Shown: piece by piece, positions 8,702 through 16,855 of the stretch
Position numbering within the stretch: the first letter of the stretch is position 1
How the letters are laid out: the number at the start of each line of letters is the position of its first letter
Assembly (NCBI RefSeq): GCF_003951285.1
Contig: NZ_RXFQ01000001.1
Location: 248,001-312,000, forward strand
Origin: Variovorax beijingensis
Lineage (GTDB): Bacteria; Pseudomonadota; Gammaproteobacteria; Burkholderiales; Burkholderiaceae_C
Length of the DNA: 64,000 bases
Direction of reading: 5' to 3'
Notes under the pieces: generated by a model
The model's database searches: none
Seen by the model: the letters and a program-made list of their open reading frames with translations, nothing else
Told to the model about the DNA's origin: nothing
Translations under genes and position numbers: made by a program

Positions 8702-9742
8702 ATGACTTCCCCCACGCCCACCCCGCTCAGCTACAAGGATGCAGGTGTCGATATCGATGCCGGCGACGCTCTGGTCGACCGCATCAAGCCGCTCGCCAAG
8801 AAGACCCTGCGCGAAGGCGTGCTGGCCGGCATCGGCGGCTTCGGCGCGCTGTTCGAGGTGCCCAAGCGCTACAAGGAGCCGGTGCTGGTGAGCGGCACCG
8901 ACGGCGTGGGCACCAAGCTCAAGCTGGCCTTCGAATGGAACATGCACGACACGGTCGGCATCGACCTGGTGGCCATGAGCGTCAACGACGTGCTGGTGCA
9001 GGGCGCCGAGCCCCTCTTCTTCCTCGACTATTTCGCCTGCGGCAAGCTCGACGTGGACACGGCCGCGGCCGTGATCGGCGGCATCGCCCGCGGCTGCGAG
9101 ATTTCCGGCTGCGCGCTGATCGGTGGCGAAACCGCCGAAATGCCCGGCATGTACCCGGCCGGCGAGTACGACCTGGCGGGCTTCGCGGTCGGCGCGGTCG
9201 AAAAGTCGAAGATCCTCACGGGCCAGAACGTGAAGCCGGGCGACGTGGTGCTGGGCCTGGCCTCGGCCGGCGTGCATTCCAACGGCTTCAGCCTGGTGCG
9301 CAAGGTGATCGAACGCGCCGGGGCCGATCTGCCCGCCACGCTCGACGGCAAGCCGTTCCGCGAAGCCGTGATGGAGCCCACCCACCTCTACGTGAAGCCG
9401 GTGCTCGAGGCGCTGGCCAAGCACCCGATCAAGGCGCTGGCCCACATCACCGGCGGCGGCCTGCTCGAGAACATTCCGCGCGTGCTGCCCGAAGGCACGG
9501 CCGCCCACCTCAAGAAGGGCAGCTGGCCGCAGACCGAGCTCTTCGCCTGGCTGCAGAAGGTGGCCGGCATCGATGACATCGAGATGAACCGCACCTTCAA
9601 CAACGGCATCGGCATGGTGGTGGTGATCGACGCAGCCGAAGCCGCAGCCTGCGCCGCCACGCTGCGCACGGCCGGCGAGTCGGTGTTCGAGATCGGCACC
9701 ATCGCCGAGCGCGGCGCGGGCGCCGCCGTCGTGGTTGGCTGA
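8702..9742 (+). CDS. purM: Phosphoribosylformylglycinamidine cyclo-ligase
   Basis: PurM closes the imidazole ring of purines, making aminoimidazole ribotide from FGAM with ATP. The 346-residue protein is of normal length. It shows the conserved [12 protein letters not shown], the ATP-site segment [14 protein letters not shown], the [20 protein letters not shown] motif and [12 protein letters not shown]. The start ATG at 8702 gives [20 protein letters not shown], the usual N-terminus. It is divergent from hda; the AI-2E-type permease gene starts 42 bases past its stop and may be co-transcribed. Confidence 0.97.
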   Translation: MTSPTPTPLSYKDAGVDIDAGDALVDRIKPLAKKTLREGVLAGIGGFGALFEVPKRYKEPVLVSGTDGVGTKLKLAFEWNMHDTVGIDLVAMSVNDVLVQGAEPLFFLDYFACGKLDVDTAAAVIGGIARGCEISGCALIGGETAEMPGMYPAGEYDLAGFAVGAVEKSKILTGQNVKPGDVVLGLASAGVHSNGFSLVRKVIERAGADLPATLDGKPFREAVMEPTHLYVKPVLEALAKHPIKALAHITGGGLLENIPRVLPEGTAAHLKKGSWPQTELFAWLQKVAGIDDIEMNRTFNNGIGMVVVIDAAEAAACAATLRTAGESVFEIGTIAERGAGAAVVVG

Positions 9743-9784
9743 TCTCCTCGCTCCGAGGCTCGCAAGCGCAGCACCCGGACCCTG

Positions 9785-10849
9785 ATGGCCAAACCCTCCC
9801 TCGCCACCTTCGAGACCAAGCCCCAGGCCGCCTCGCGCAACGTGGTTCTGGCCAGCTACCTGCTGATGCCGGCCGCGCTGCTGCTGGTGATGTGGCAGCA
9901 CCTGCTGCCCGGCCTCCTGTGCGTGTGCATCGGTTTCCTCGCCACGCGCTGGTTTGCGCGCCTGATCGGCGCCGGCCTGGCCCGGCTCAGGCTGCCGCTC
10001 GGGCGTGCCGACGTCCTGGCCCGGGTGCTGGCAGTCACGCTGGTGCTGCTGGCACCCATCGCGCTCGTCTCCCTGGGCCTGTCGCAAGCGCGCGAGTACA
10101 TCCTCGACGCGCCCGACCAGTACCGCGAACTGCTCGACTACACGGCCCGCACGGTGCTCGAACTGCGGCTCAAGCTCCCACCCGAGATTGCGGTCTACCT
10201 GCCCGAAGGCGCGGCCGAAGTGCAGCGCGTGGTGGCCAACTACCTGCGCGCGCAGGCCGGATCGCTGGCGCTGGCCGGACGGGCATGGCTCGGCGGCCTG
10301 CTGTTTGCCTACGTGGGGCTCATCGTGGGCGGACTGGCCGCCATCGCGCCCTCGCCGCTGCAGCGCCGGCCGCTCGCCGCGCAGCTGCACCGGCGCATCG
10401 CGATCTTCGGCGAGGCCTTCGGCCAGATCGTGGCCGCGCAGTTCTGGATCGCTGCCTTCAACACGCTGCTGACCGCCGTCTTCCTGCTGTTCCTGATGCC
10501 GCTCTGGGGTCCTCACCTGCCCTACACGCCGGCCCTGATCACGCTGACCTTCGTGGCGGGCCTGGTGCCCATCGTCGGCAATCTGGTCTGCAACTCGGTG
10601 ATCACGCTGGTGGCGCTGTCGGTGTCGCCCGTGACGGCACTGGCCTGCCTGGTGTTCCTGATCATCATCCACAAGGCCGAATACGTGATCAACGCCAAGG
10701 TCGTTGGCAGCCGCACGCAGATGCGGGTATGGGAGCTGCTGGCGGTGATGTTCGTGGCCGAGGCGGTGTTCGGCCCGGCCGGACTGGTGGCGGCGCCGCT
10801 TTTCTACGCGTACCTCAAGAAAGAGCTGCAGGCGGCCGGCCTGGTTTAG
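9785..10849 (+). CDS. AI-2E family (PerM-like) transporter
   Basis: This 354-residue inner-membrane protein has a hydrophobic N-terminal pair (residues about 19-60), a central soluble stretch (YRELLDYTARTVLELRLKLP) and a C-terminal set of four or five membrane segments with PALITLTFVAGLVPIVGNLV and HKAEYVINAKVVGS, which match the AI-2E/PerM family. Some members export autoinducer-2 and others are Na+/H+ antiporters; the substrate here is unknown. It lies just after purM, as in many Burkholderiales. Confidence 0.85.
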   Translation: MAKPSLATFETKPQAASRNVVLASYLLMPAALLLVMWQHLLPGLLCVCIGFLATRWFARLIGAGLARLRLPLGRADVLARVLAVTLVLLAPIALVSLGLSQAREYILDAPDQYRELLDYTARTVLELRLKLPPEIAVYLPEGAAEVQRVVANYLRAQAGSLALAGRAWLGGLLFAYVGLIVGGLAAIAPSPLQRRPLAAQLHRRIAIFGEAFGQIVAAQFWIAAFNTLLTAVFLLFLMPLWGPHLPYTPALITLTFVAGLVPIVGNLVCNSVITLVALSVSPVTALACLVFLIIIHKAEYVINAKVVGSRTQMRVWELLAVMFVAEAVFGPAGLVAAPLFYAYLKKELQAAGLV

Positions 10850-10956
10850 CCCCGATGTCCTGATTTGATCGGTTCTGGTCCGCTTCGGCGCGGACCGCGC
10901 CCTGGCAGCGTAGAAGAATAAGCGGCATCATCCACTCCGCTCTTTCGAGCCACGCC

Positions 10957-11541
10957 ATGAAATCCTGTCTGATTGTGATCGATGCGCAGGAATCGTTTCG
11001 CCAGCGCGCGTACTGGTCCGAACCCGTCGCGCAGCCCTATTTCGCCGCCCAGAACGCGCTGATCGAGGGCTGCCTGGCCGCGGGCATTCCGGTCGTGCGC
11101 GTCTTCCACGTCGACGGTCCCGCCACCGCAAGCCATCCCTTCGCGGTCGAATCGGGTTTCGTGCGGCCGATCGAAGGCCTGGCGCCATTCGAGGCGGCAG
11201 CCACCTTCACCAAGCACCGCCACAGCGCGCTGGTCAACAGCGGGCTCGACATCTGGCTCACGCAGCAGGGCATCGGCCGGCTGATCGTGAGCGGCATCCG
11301 CACCGAGCAATGCTGCGAAACCACCACGCGCCATGCCTCGGACCTGGGCTGGGAGGTCGACTACGTGACCGAGGCCACGCTGACCTTCGACATGCTGCAG
11401 CCCGATGGCCGGCCGCTTGCCGCGGCCGACATCAAGGCGCGCACGGCGGCCGTGCTGGACGGCCGGTTCGCCACCGTTTGCAGCGTGGCGCAGGCGCTCG
11501 AGCGCGCCGGCGCGCGCTCCGCGGAAAGCGTGGCCGCATGA
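10957..11541 (+). CDS. Cysteine hydrolase, isochorismatase-like family
   Basis: The 194-residue protein has the isochorismatase-fold catalytic triad: Asp9 in CLIVIDAQESF, Lys86 in ATFTKHRHSAL and Cys119 in SGIRTEQCCETTTRHASDLG. Family members hydrolyse amides or related bonds (nicotinamide, N-carbamoylsarcosine, isochorismate); the specific substrate cannot be told. It is the first gene of a likely operon with the DJ-1/PfpI gene 22 bases later and a GlxA regulator overlapping that. Length is normal. The ATG at 10957 is the only good start. Confidence 0.85.
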   Translation: MKSCLIVIDAQESFRQRAYWSEPVAQPYFAAQNALIEGCLAAGIPVVRVFHVDGPATASHPFAVESGFVRPIEGLAPFEAAATFTKHRHSALVNSGLDIWLTQQGIGRLIVSGIRTEQCCETTTRHASDLGWEVDYVTEATLTFDMLQPDGRPLAAADIKARTAAVLDGRFATVCSVAQALERAGARSAESVAA

Positions 11542-11563
11542 GCGCCGCCCCAAGGGTGCACCA

Positions 11564-12184
11564 GTGAGCCTTCGGGTACTGATCCTCGCCTACGATGGCG
11601 TCGAGGCGCTCGACTTCGCGGGGCCGTTCGAAGTGTTCACCACCGCGAGCCGCGTCGGCCAGCGCATGAATCCCGGCGCGCAAGCCCCCTTCGAGGTCGC
11701 CTCGGTGGCAGCGACCACCAGCCAACCCGTGCAGGCGCGCGCCGGCCTGCGCCTGCTGGCCGATCACGACCTGGCCGCGAATCCAACGGCCGACCTGCTG
11801 ATCGTGCCCGGCGGCGTGGTCGATGCCCCCATGGCGAGCCCCGCCACCCTGCGCTGGATCGCCGGCTGCGCGGCCGGCGCGCAGCTGGCCGCCTCGGTCT
11901 GCACCGGCGTCTTCCTGCTCGCGAAAAGCGGCGTGGCCACGCGCGAAGTCGTCACCACGCATTGGGAAGACATTGCGGACTTGCGCGAGCAGTTCCCCTC
12001 GCTCGACGTGCGCGAAAACGAGCGCTGGGTCGACAGCGGCCGCATCGTCAGCTCCGCGGGCATCAGCGCGGGCATCGACATGAGCCTGTACCTGGTCGAA
12101 CGCCTGGCCGGCCGCACGCTGGCCGAACGTACCGCGCGCCAGATGGACTACGCATGGACCTCCGGCAACACCCCATCCGCGTAG
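11564..12184 (+). CDS. DJ-1/PfpI family protein, isonitrile hydratase-like
   Basis: From a GTG start the protein has 206 residues. It begins VSLRVLILAYDGVEALDFAG and has the nucleophile elbow AASVCTGVFLLAKSG with Cys113, then TTHW, and VDSGRIVSSAGISAGIDMSL. This pattern is shared with isonitrile hydratases and with the N-terminal half of GlxA/FtrA regulators. GTG is chosen because upstream in-frame sequence is Arg-rich and overlaps the preceding gene. The 3' end overlaps the next gene by 31 bases, implying coupling. Substrate unknown. Confidence 0.8.
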   Translation: MSLRVLILAYDGVEALDFAGPFEVFTTASRVGQRMNPGAQAPFEVASVAATTSQPVQARAGLRLLADHDLAANPTADLLIVPGGVVDAPMASPATLRWIAGCAAGAQLAASVCTGVFLLAKSGVATREVVTTHWEDIADLREQFPSLDVRENERWVDSGRIVSSAGISAGIDMSLYLVERLAGRTLAERTARQMDYAWTSGNTPSA

Positions 12185-13143
12185 TGTTCGTGCTGCTGCC
12201 GGGCAGCCTGGTGCTCGACTGGGCCGGCCCGGCCGAGGCGCTGCGCATCGCGAACCAGCGGCTGCTTGCGGCGGGCCTGCCCGAGCGCTTCGAGATCGAA
12301 TTCGCGGGCCCGCGGCCCACGTCGATCGGATCCGTGGGCGTAGTGCTCGCCAACCTCGCACCCTTGCCGACGCAATGGCATGGCCCGGCCTGGGTCGTGC
12401 TGGTCGGGCTGCCCGGAGACGCGATCCCGATCGACAACGCCGAGACGCAGGAGCTGCTGCACTGGCTGCGCGGCCAGCGCTTCGAGCCCGGCCGGCTCGA
12501 GCTGGTCACGGTCTGCGCCGGCGCGCTGCTGGCCGCGCATGCCGGCGCGCTCTGCGGCCGGCGCGCCACCACGCACCACCATCACCTCGACGAACTGCGC
12601 TCGGTGGAGCCGCGCTGCGAGGTGGTCGCCAACCGCGTGTTCGTGATCGATTCGCCGGTGTACAGCAGCGCGGGCGTCACCACCGGCATCGACCTGGTGC
12701 TGCACCGCATCGCCGACGTGTGCGGCGAAGCGCTGGCCGCCCAGGTGGCGCAGACGATGGTGGTGGCGCAGCGGCGCGGTCCGCACGATCCGGAGCTGTC
12801 GCCCTTCCTGGCCTACCGCAACCACCTGCATGCCGCGCTGCACCGCGTGCAGGACGCCGTCAGCGAGCAGCCCCAGGCCGACTGGAGCGTGCCGCGGATG
12901 GCCCAAGTGGCCCACACCTCGGCGCGGCACCTGACGCGGCTGTTCGTCGAGCACGCGGGCGTGGCGCCGCTGGCCTACCTGCGCCGGCTGCGGCTGGCGG
13001 CCGCGCAGCTCGCGCTGGCCTCGGGCGCGAGCGTGACGCGGGCGGCGGAAATCTCGGGCTTCGGCTCTGACACGCAGCTGCGGCGCGCCTGGCACCAGTT
13101 CGGATTGCCCGGCTCGCCTTCGGCCTCGGCGCCGAAGGCATAG
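12154..13143 (+). CDS. GlxA-family AraC-type transcriptional regulator
   Basis: This 329-residue protein fuses an N-terminal DJ-1/PfpI-like domain (PIRVVFVLLPGSLVLDWAGP near residue 7, elbow VTVCAGALLAAHAG near 118) to a C-terminal AraC helix-turn-helix pair (WSVPRMAQVAHTSARHLTRL, then AGVAPLAYLRRLRLAAAQL). GlxA-type regulators activate neighbouring catabolic or stress genes, probably in response to a small molecule bound by the N-terminal domain. The start ATG at 12154 lies inside the upstream DJ-1/PfpI gene. It probably controls the two enzymes before it. It converges on the ECF sigma gene with only 12 bases between stops. Confidence 0.88.
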   Translation: MDLRQHPIRVVFVLLPGSLVLDWAGPAEALRIANQRLLAAGLPERFEIEFAGPRPTSIGSVGVVLANLAPLPTQWHGPAWVVLVGLPGDAIPIDNAETQELLHWLRGQRFEPGRLELVTVCAGALLAAHAGALCGRRATTHHHHLDELRSVEPRCEVVANRVFVIDSPVYSSAGVTTGIDLVLHRIADVCGEALAAQVAQTMVVAQRRGPHDPELSPFLAYRNHLHAALHRVQDAVSEQPQADWSVPRMAQVAHTSARHLTRLFVEHAGVAPLAYLRRLRLAAAQLALASGASVTRAAEISGFGSDTQLRRAWHQFGLPGSPSASAPKA

Positions 13144-13155
13144 CGGCCAGGAGTT

Positions 13156-14466
13156 TCAGCCCTGCGCGGCCGCGCAGGCCCGCGCGCGCGCCAGCAGCAA
13201 GGTCCGCTCGCGCGTGTTGCGCGTGAGCGAGGCGGCGCGGTCGAATTCCCTCTGCGCCTCGCCGCGGCGGCCGAGCTTCAGGAGCAGGTCGCCGCGCACC
13301 GCCGGCAGCAGGTGATAGGCCTGCAAGGCCGGTTCGCCCAGGAGCGCATCCACCACTTCGAGCCCCGCGGCCGGCCCGAAAGCCATCGACAGCGCCACCG
13401 CGCGGTTCAATTCGACGATGGGCGACGGCGACAGTTCGGCCAGCGCGTCGTACAGCGCAGCGATGCGCGGCCAGTCGGTGTCTTCCGCGGTGCGCGCGCG
13501 GCCGTGGCAGGCGGCAATGGCCGCCTGCAGCGCATAGGGGCCGAAGGCGCCGCCAAGCGCCTCGGCACGCGCCAGTGCCGCAAGGCCGCGCCGGATCAGC
13601 ATGTGGTCCCAGCGTGCGCGGTTCTGCTCGAGCAGCAGCACCGGCTCGCCCGAGGCGCCCACGCGCGCGGCCGTGCGCGAGGCCTGGATTTCCATCAGCG
13701 CCACGAGGCCATGCACTTCCGATGCATCGGGCATCAGTTCCGCCACGATGCGGCCCAGGCGCATGGCTTCCTCGCACAGCGCGGGACGCATCCAGTCGTC
13801 GCCGGCCGTGGCCGAGTAGCCTTCGTTGAAGATCAGGTAGAGCACCTCGAGCACCGAGGCGAGCCGCGCTTCGAGTTCATGCCGGCGCGGCACCTCGAAG
13901 GGCACGCGCGCTTCGAGCAGCGTGCGCTTGGCGCGCACGATGCGCTGCGCCACGGTGGCTTCGGGCACGAGAAAAGCCCGCGCGATTTCGTCGGTGCCGA
14001 GGCCGCCCATCAAGCGCAGCGTGAGCGCCACGCGCGCCTCGGTCGAAAGCACGGGATGGCAGGCGGTGAACACCAGACGCAGCAGGTCGTCGCCGATGTC
14101 GTCGTCGATGGCCGCATCGACCGCTTCGGCGAAATCGGCCTGGGCCATCTCGTGCTGCGCATCGAGTTCGCGGCCGATCTCGGGCGCCTTGTGCTCGGCC
14201 AGCTGCCGGTGCCGCAGCCGGTCGAGCGCGCGGCGCTTGGCCACGGCCGTAAGCCAGGCGGCGGGGTTGTCGGGCACGCCTTTGGCGGGCCATTGCTCGA
14301 GGGCCGACACCAGCGCGTCCTGCGCCAGTTCCTCGGCCAGGCCCACGTCGCGCACCATGCGCGCGACGGTGGCGATGATCCTGGCGGATTCGATGCGCCA
14401 CACCGCCTCGATGCTGCGATGGACGGCGGCCTCGCCGCCGCCGCCGCGGCCCTCGGAAGCACCCAT
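13156..14466 (-). CDS. ECF RNA polymerase sigma factor with C-terminal DUF6596/TPR-like extension (ECF42 type)
   Basis: The 436-residue protein has sigma-70 region 2 near residues 20-90 (ARIIATVARMVRDVGLAEEL, AVAKRRALDRLRHRQ) and region 4 near 120-180 (GGLGTDEIARAFLVPEATVA). About 240 further residues include VLYLIFNEGYSATAGDDWMR and LVALMEIQASRTAAR, the extension seen in ECF42 sigma factors. No anti-sigma gene is adjacent. It lies three bases downstream of one DGPF gene in the order DGPF-DGPF-sigma, the ECF42 arrangement. A promoter matching the ECF42 motif precedes the operon. Signal and targets are unknown. Confidence 0.88.
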   Translation of the reverse strand: MGASEGRGGGGEAAVHRSIEAVWRIESARIIATVARMVRDVGLAEELAQDALVSALEQWPAKGVPDNPAAWLTAVAKRRALDRLRHRQLAEHKAPEIGRELDAQHEMAQADFAEAVDAAIDDDIGDDLLRLVFTACHPVLSTEARVALTLRLMGGLGTDEIARAFLVPEATVAQRIVRAKRTLLEARVPFEVPRRHELEARLASVLEVLYLIFNEGYSATAGDDWMRPALCEEAMRLGRIVAELMPDASEVHGLVALMEIQASRTAARVGASGEPVLLLEQNRARWDHMLIRRGLAALARAEALGGAFGPYALQAAIAACHGRARTAEDTDWPRIAALYDALAELSPSPIVELNRAVALSMAFGPAAGLEVVDALLGEPALQAYHLLPAVRGDLLLKLGRRGEAQREFDRAASLTRNTRERTLLLARARACAAAQG

Positions 14467-14469
14467 GGC

Positions 14470-14889
14470 TCAAGTCTTCTTGACCGCCTGCATCGACGCG
14501 AATTCGGTGGTCAGCGCCTGCACGTCGGGCGGGTAGTCGGCAATTTCCTGGATCTGGCGGACCTCGATGACCTCGCTCTCGCTGCCGGGGCAGCGCGTGG
14601 CCCATTCGATGGCGTCGGCACGCGAGGGCACGTCGATGATCCAGTAGCCGCCGAGCACTTCCTTGGCTTCGGCGAAAGGACCGTCGACAACCTTGGGCTT
14701 GCGGCCCGGAAAGCTCACGCGCGCGCCCATCGAGGGCGGATGCAGGCCGTCGCAGCTGATCAGCACGCCGGCCTTCTGCATCGACTCGTTGTAGGCCATC
14801 ATGGCCGCCACCGCATCGACGTCGTCGGGAATGGTGCCGGGCGCGGCGGTCTCGTAGCCGTGGGGAATCATCAGCAGCATGAATCGCAT
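14470..14889 (-). CDS. DGPF-domain (YCII-related) protein, second copy
   Basis: This 139-residue protein starts MRFMLLMIPHGYE and contains KPKVVDGPFAEAKEVLGGYW, the DGPF motif of the YCII-like superfamily. Such proteins are usually encoded beside ECF42 sigma factors; their biochemical role is not established. It is similar to the other DGPF gene upstream (shared MRFM start, VxDGPFAE, GYW/GFW), suggesting an old duplication. The sigma gene begins three bases after its stop. A ribosome-binding site (GGAGAC, minus strand) precedes the ATG. Confidence 0.85.
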   Translation of the reverse strand: MRFMLLMIPHGYETAAPGTIPDDVDAVAAMMAYNESMQKAGVLISCDGLHPPSMGARVSFPGRKPKVVDGPFAEAKEVLGGYWIIDVPSRADAIEWATRCPGSESEVIEVRQIQEIADYPPDVQALTTEFASMQAVKKT

Positions 14890-14918
14890 GGTGGTCTCCT
14901 TCGGTGCGGTCTTGCCGT

Positions 14919-15347
14919 TCAGCGGCCGGCCTTGGTCCGGGCCTCGGATTCGGCGCGCAGGCGCTCTTCCTGCGCCAGCAGCTCGGGCGTCATCGAATCG
15001 CCGAAATCGGAGGCTTCGAACACCTGGCGGATCTCGATCTCGCCCTCCTGGAACGGGCTGCGCTTGATCCACTCGATGGCTTCCTCCTTCGACTTGACCT
15101 GCAGCAGCCAGAAGCCCGCGAGCAACTCCTTCGTCTCGGCGAAAGGACCGTCGATGACGGTGCGCTTCAGGCCCTCGCAGCGCACGCGCGCCCCCTTGGA
15201 AGACGGATGCAGCCCCTCGCCCGCCAGCAGCACGCCGGCCTTGACCAGTTCCTCGTTGAACTTGCCCATGGCGGTGAGCACTTCGGTGCTCGGCATCACG
15301 CCGGCTTCGGAATCCTTGTTGGCCTTGACCAGAACCATGAATCGCAT
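14919..15347 (-). CDS. DGPF-domain (YCII-related) protein, first copy
   Basis: The 142-residue protein begins MRFMVLVKANKDSEAG and has KRTVIDGPFAETKELLAGFW, the DGPF motif, followed by EIRQVFEASDFGD. It is the promoter-proximal gene of the DGPF-DGPF-ECF operon. A good ribosome-binding site (AGGAGA, minus strand) precedes the chosen ATG, while upstream in-frame codons lack one. A TGTCGA/CGAC promoter pair is centred about 75 bases upstream. Function unknown; likely a direct target of the neighbouring sigma factor. Confidence 0.87.
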   Translation of the reverse strand: MRFMVLVKANKDSEAGVMPSTEVLTAMGKFNEELVKAGVLLAGEGLHPSSKGARVRCEGLKRTVIDGPFAETKELLAGFWLLQVKSKEEAIEWIKRSPFQEGEIEIRQVFEASDFGDSMTPELLAQEERLRAESEARTKAGR

Positions 15348-15408
15348 GTCGTTTCTCCTGAAGTTGATGAAATCGGGAGGCACTGAAACCGCGCGCTCCT
15401 GTTCACAC

Positions 15409-15435
15409 GTCGCACGAGCGCAGGCCCGATCGACA
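15409..15435 (-). promoter_or_regulatory. Candidate ECF42-type promoter of the DGPF-sigma operon
   Basis: On the minus strand TGTCGA (15435-15430) is followed after exactly 17 bases by CGAC (15412-15409). I recall the ECF42 motif as TGTCGA at -35 and CG(A/T)C at -10 with similar spacing. It faces the first DGPF gene and would leave a leader of about 55 bases. The match and position are seen directly; sigma dependence is inferred. Confidence 0.6.
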
Positions 15436-15475
15436 CGCTCGCCTCGACCTATTTGTAATTTTATGTATCAGAAAT

Positions 15476-15904
15476 TCAGGGCAGATAGCCGCAGAAGCGC
15501 AGCACATGCCCGTCGGGTTCACGGATGGCGAATTCGCGCAGACCCCAGGGCTGCGAGATGGGCGGCTCGATCACCGTGACGCCGCGCTTCGCATAGGCGG
15601 CGTGCAGGCCGTCGATGTCCTTGCCCACGTGGATCACGATTTCGCCGCGCCAGGGCGGCGCCCCGCGCGTGTTGCACTGCCACAGCCGCAGGTAGACCGG
15701 GTCGCCGTAGCTGCGGTCGCCCTTCTTGACCCGCGCATAGCTCGGCGGCTCGCCGGCGATGAAGTCGATCTCGAAGCCCAGCACGTCGCGGAACCAGCGC
15801 GCGGCGCGCGCGGCGTCGGACACCGGCAGCACGGGCTGCACGCCGTGGAATTCATGCAAGGTGCCGAGATCGGGGGCGTCGGCCACGCCGGTGCTGGTGG
15901 CCAT
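15476..15904 (-). CDS. VOC family (glyoxalase/bleomycin-resistance-like) protein
   Basis: This 142-residue protein has the vicinal-oxygen-chelate pattern: VLPVSDAARAARWFRDVLGF near residue 25, then GEIVIHVGKDIDGLHAAYAK and REFAIREPDGHVLRFCGY at the end. The HV and RFCGY segments sit where metal or ligand residues lie in this fold. Members range from glyoxalases and dioxygenases to drug-binding proteins; no specific role can be assigned. Its ATG overlaps the stop of the SirB1-like gene upstream (TGATG), so they are coupled. It lies upstream of the DGPF-sigma operon, on the same strand. Confidence 0.8.
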   Translation of the reverse strand: MATSTGVADAPDLGTLHEFHGVQPVLPVSDAARAARWFRDVLGFEIDFIAGEPPSYARVKKGDRSYGDPVYLRLWQCNTRGAPPWRGEIVIHVGKDIDGLHAAYAKRGVTVIEPPISQPWGLREFAIREPDGHVLRFCGYLP

Positions 15905-16755
15905 CAGTCGGATTCGCGCCGCAGCGCCGCCACGCGCTCGGCAATGACGTCGACGTCGAGCGCGTCTTCCGCATGCTCGAGGTAGGTTTCCAGGTCGCGC
16001 ACGGCGGCTGCGGTGTTGCCCTGCTCGGCATGCGCGATGCCGCGGTCGCGGTACTCGCCCCAGGCATTGGGCAGCAGCGCGATGAGGCGGTCCTGCACGG
16101 CAATGGCGCGTTGCCAGTCTTCCTGCGCGCGGTGCACTTCCTTCAGGTTGCGCAGCATGCGCCCGATGATCTCGCGCGAGCTGGCGGGCTGCAGGTACAG
16201 GCCCAGCGGCACGTCGAAGTCGCCGACCAGCCCGTTGCTGCGCTTGTAGGGTTCGAGCCGCTCGCCGAGCTCTTCGCGCGAGAGCGACTTGCCGGTGAAG
16301 GGGTCGATCACCACCTGCCCCTTCGGCAGCGTGACCTTGAGCATGAAGTGGCCCGGAAAGCCGATGCCGCGCGCCTGCAGGCCCAGCCCCTGCGCCAGTT
16401 CCATCCACAGCACCGCCAATGAAATGGGAATGCCGCGGCGCGTGCGCAGCACGGCGTTCAGGTAGCTGTTGTCGGGGTCGTAGTAGTCGTTGACGTTGCC
16501 GCCGAAGTTCAGGTCGTTGAAGAAGAACTGGTTGAGCGCGCGCAGCCGGGCGAGCGGCGCGGCATCGGCCGGCAGCCGGCGCTTCAGGCGTGCGAGGAGC
16601 TGGTCGACGTCGCCCAGCACCTGCTGCACGTCGAGGTCGGGGTATTCGTCCTGCGCGAGGCTGGCGGCAGCCTCCAGCAGCGGAAAATGTTCGTCGCTCT
16701 GCACCAGCGATTCGAAATACGCCAGGGCCGTGGGAACCTGAAAGCTGAACGTCAT
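15904..16755 (-). CDS. SirB1-family protein (transglutaminase-like plus TPR)
   Basis: The 283-residue protein matches SirB1-like proteins: an N-terminal transglutaminase-like region with NQFFFNDLNFGGNVNDYYDP and RRGIPISLAVLWMELAQGLG near residues 85-130, GIGFPGHFMLKV near 135, and a C-terminal tetratricopeptide-like part (QRAIAVQDRLIALLPNAWGE). The catalytic cysteine of true transglutaminases is replaced by serine in PISLA. Function is unknown in most bacteria. Length is normal. It overlaps the VOC gene by one base; upstream lies murJ on the same strand, about 100 bases away. Confidence 0.85.
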   Translation of the reverse strand: MTFSFQVPTALAYFESLVQSDEHFPLLEAAASLAQDEYPDLDVQQVLGDVDQLLARLKRRLPADAAPLARLRALNQFFFNDLNFGGNVNDYYDPDNSYLNAVLRTRRGIPISLAVLWMELAQGLGLQARGIGFPGHFMLKVTLPKGQVVIDPFTGKSLSREELGERLEPYKRSNGLVGDFDVPLGLYLQPASSREIIGRMLRNLKEVHRAQEDWQRAIAVQDRLIALLPNAWGEYRDRGIAHAEQGNTAAAVRDLETYLEHAEDALDVDVIAERVAALRRESD

Positions 16756-16855
16756 GTGTCTTTGTAGAGGAGCATGCGGGGAGCGTCAAGGCGGTGTTTT
16801 CAGCTTGCGCAATTCGAAATCGGCTGCGTTGCGCAAAGCCGCAACGCAAGGCCTC

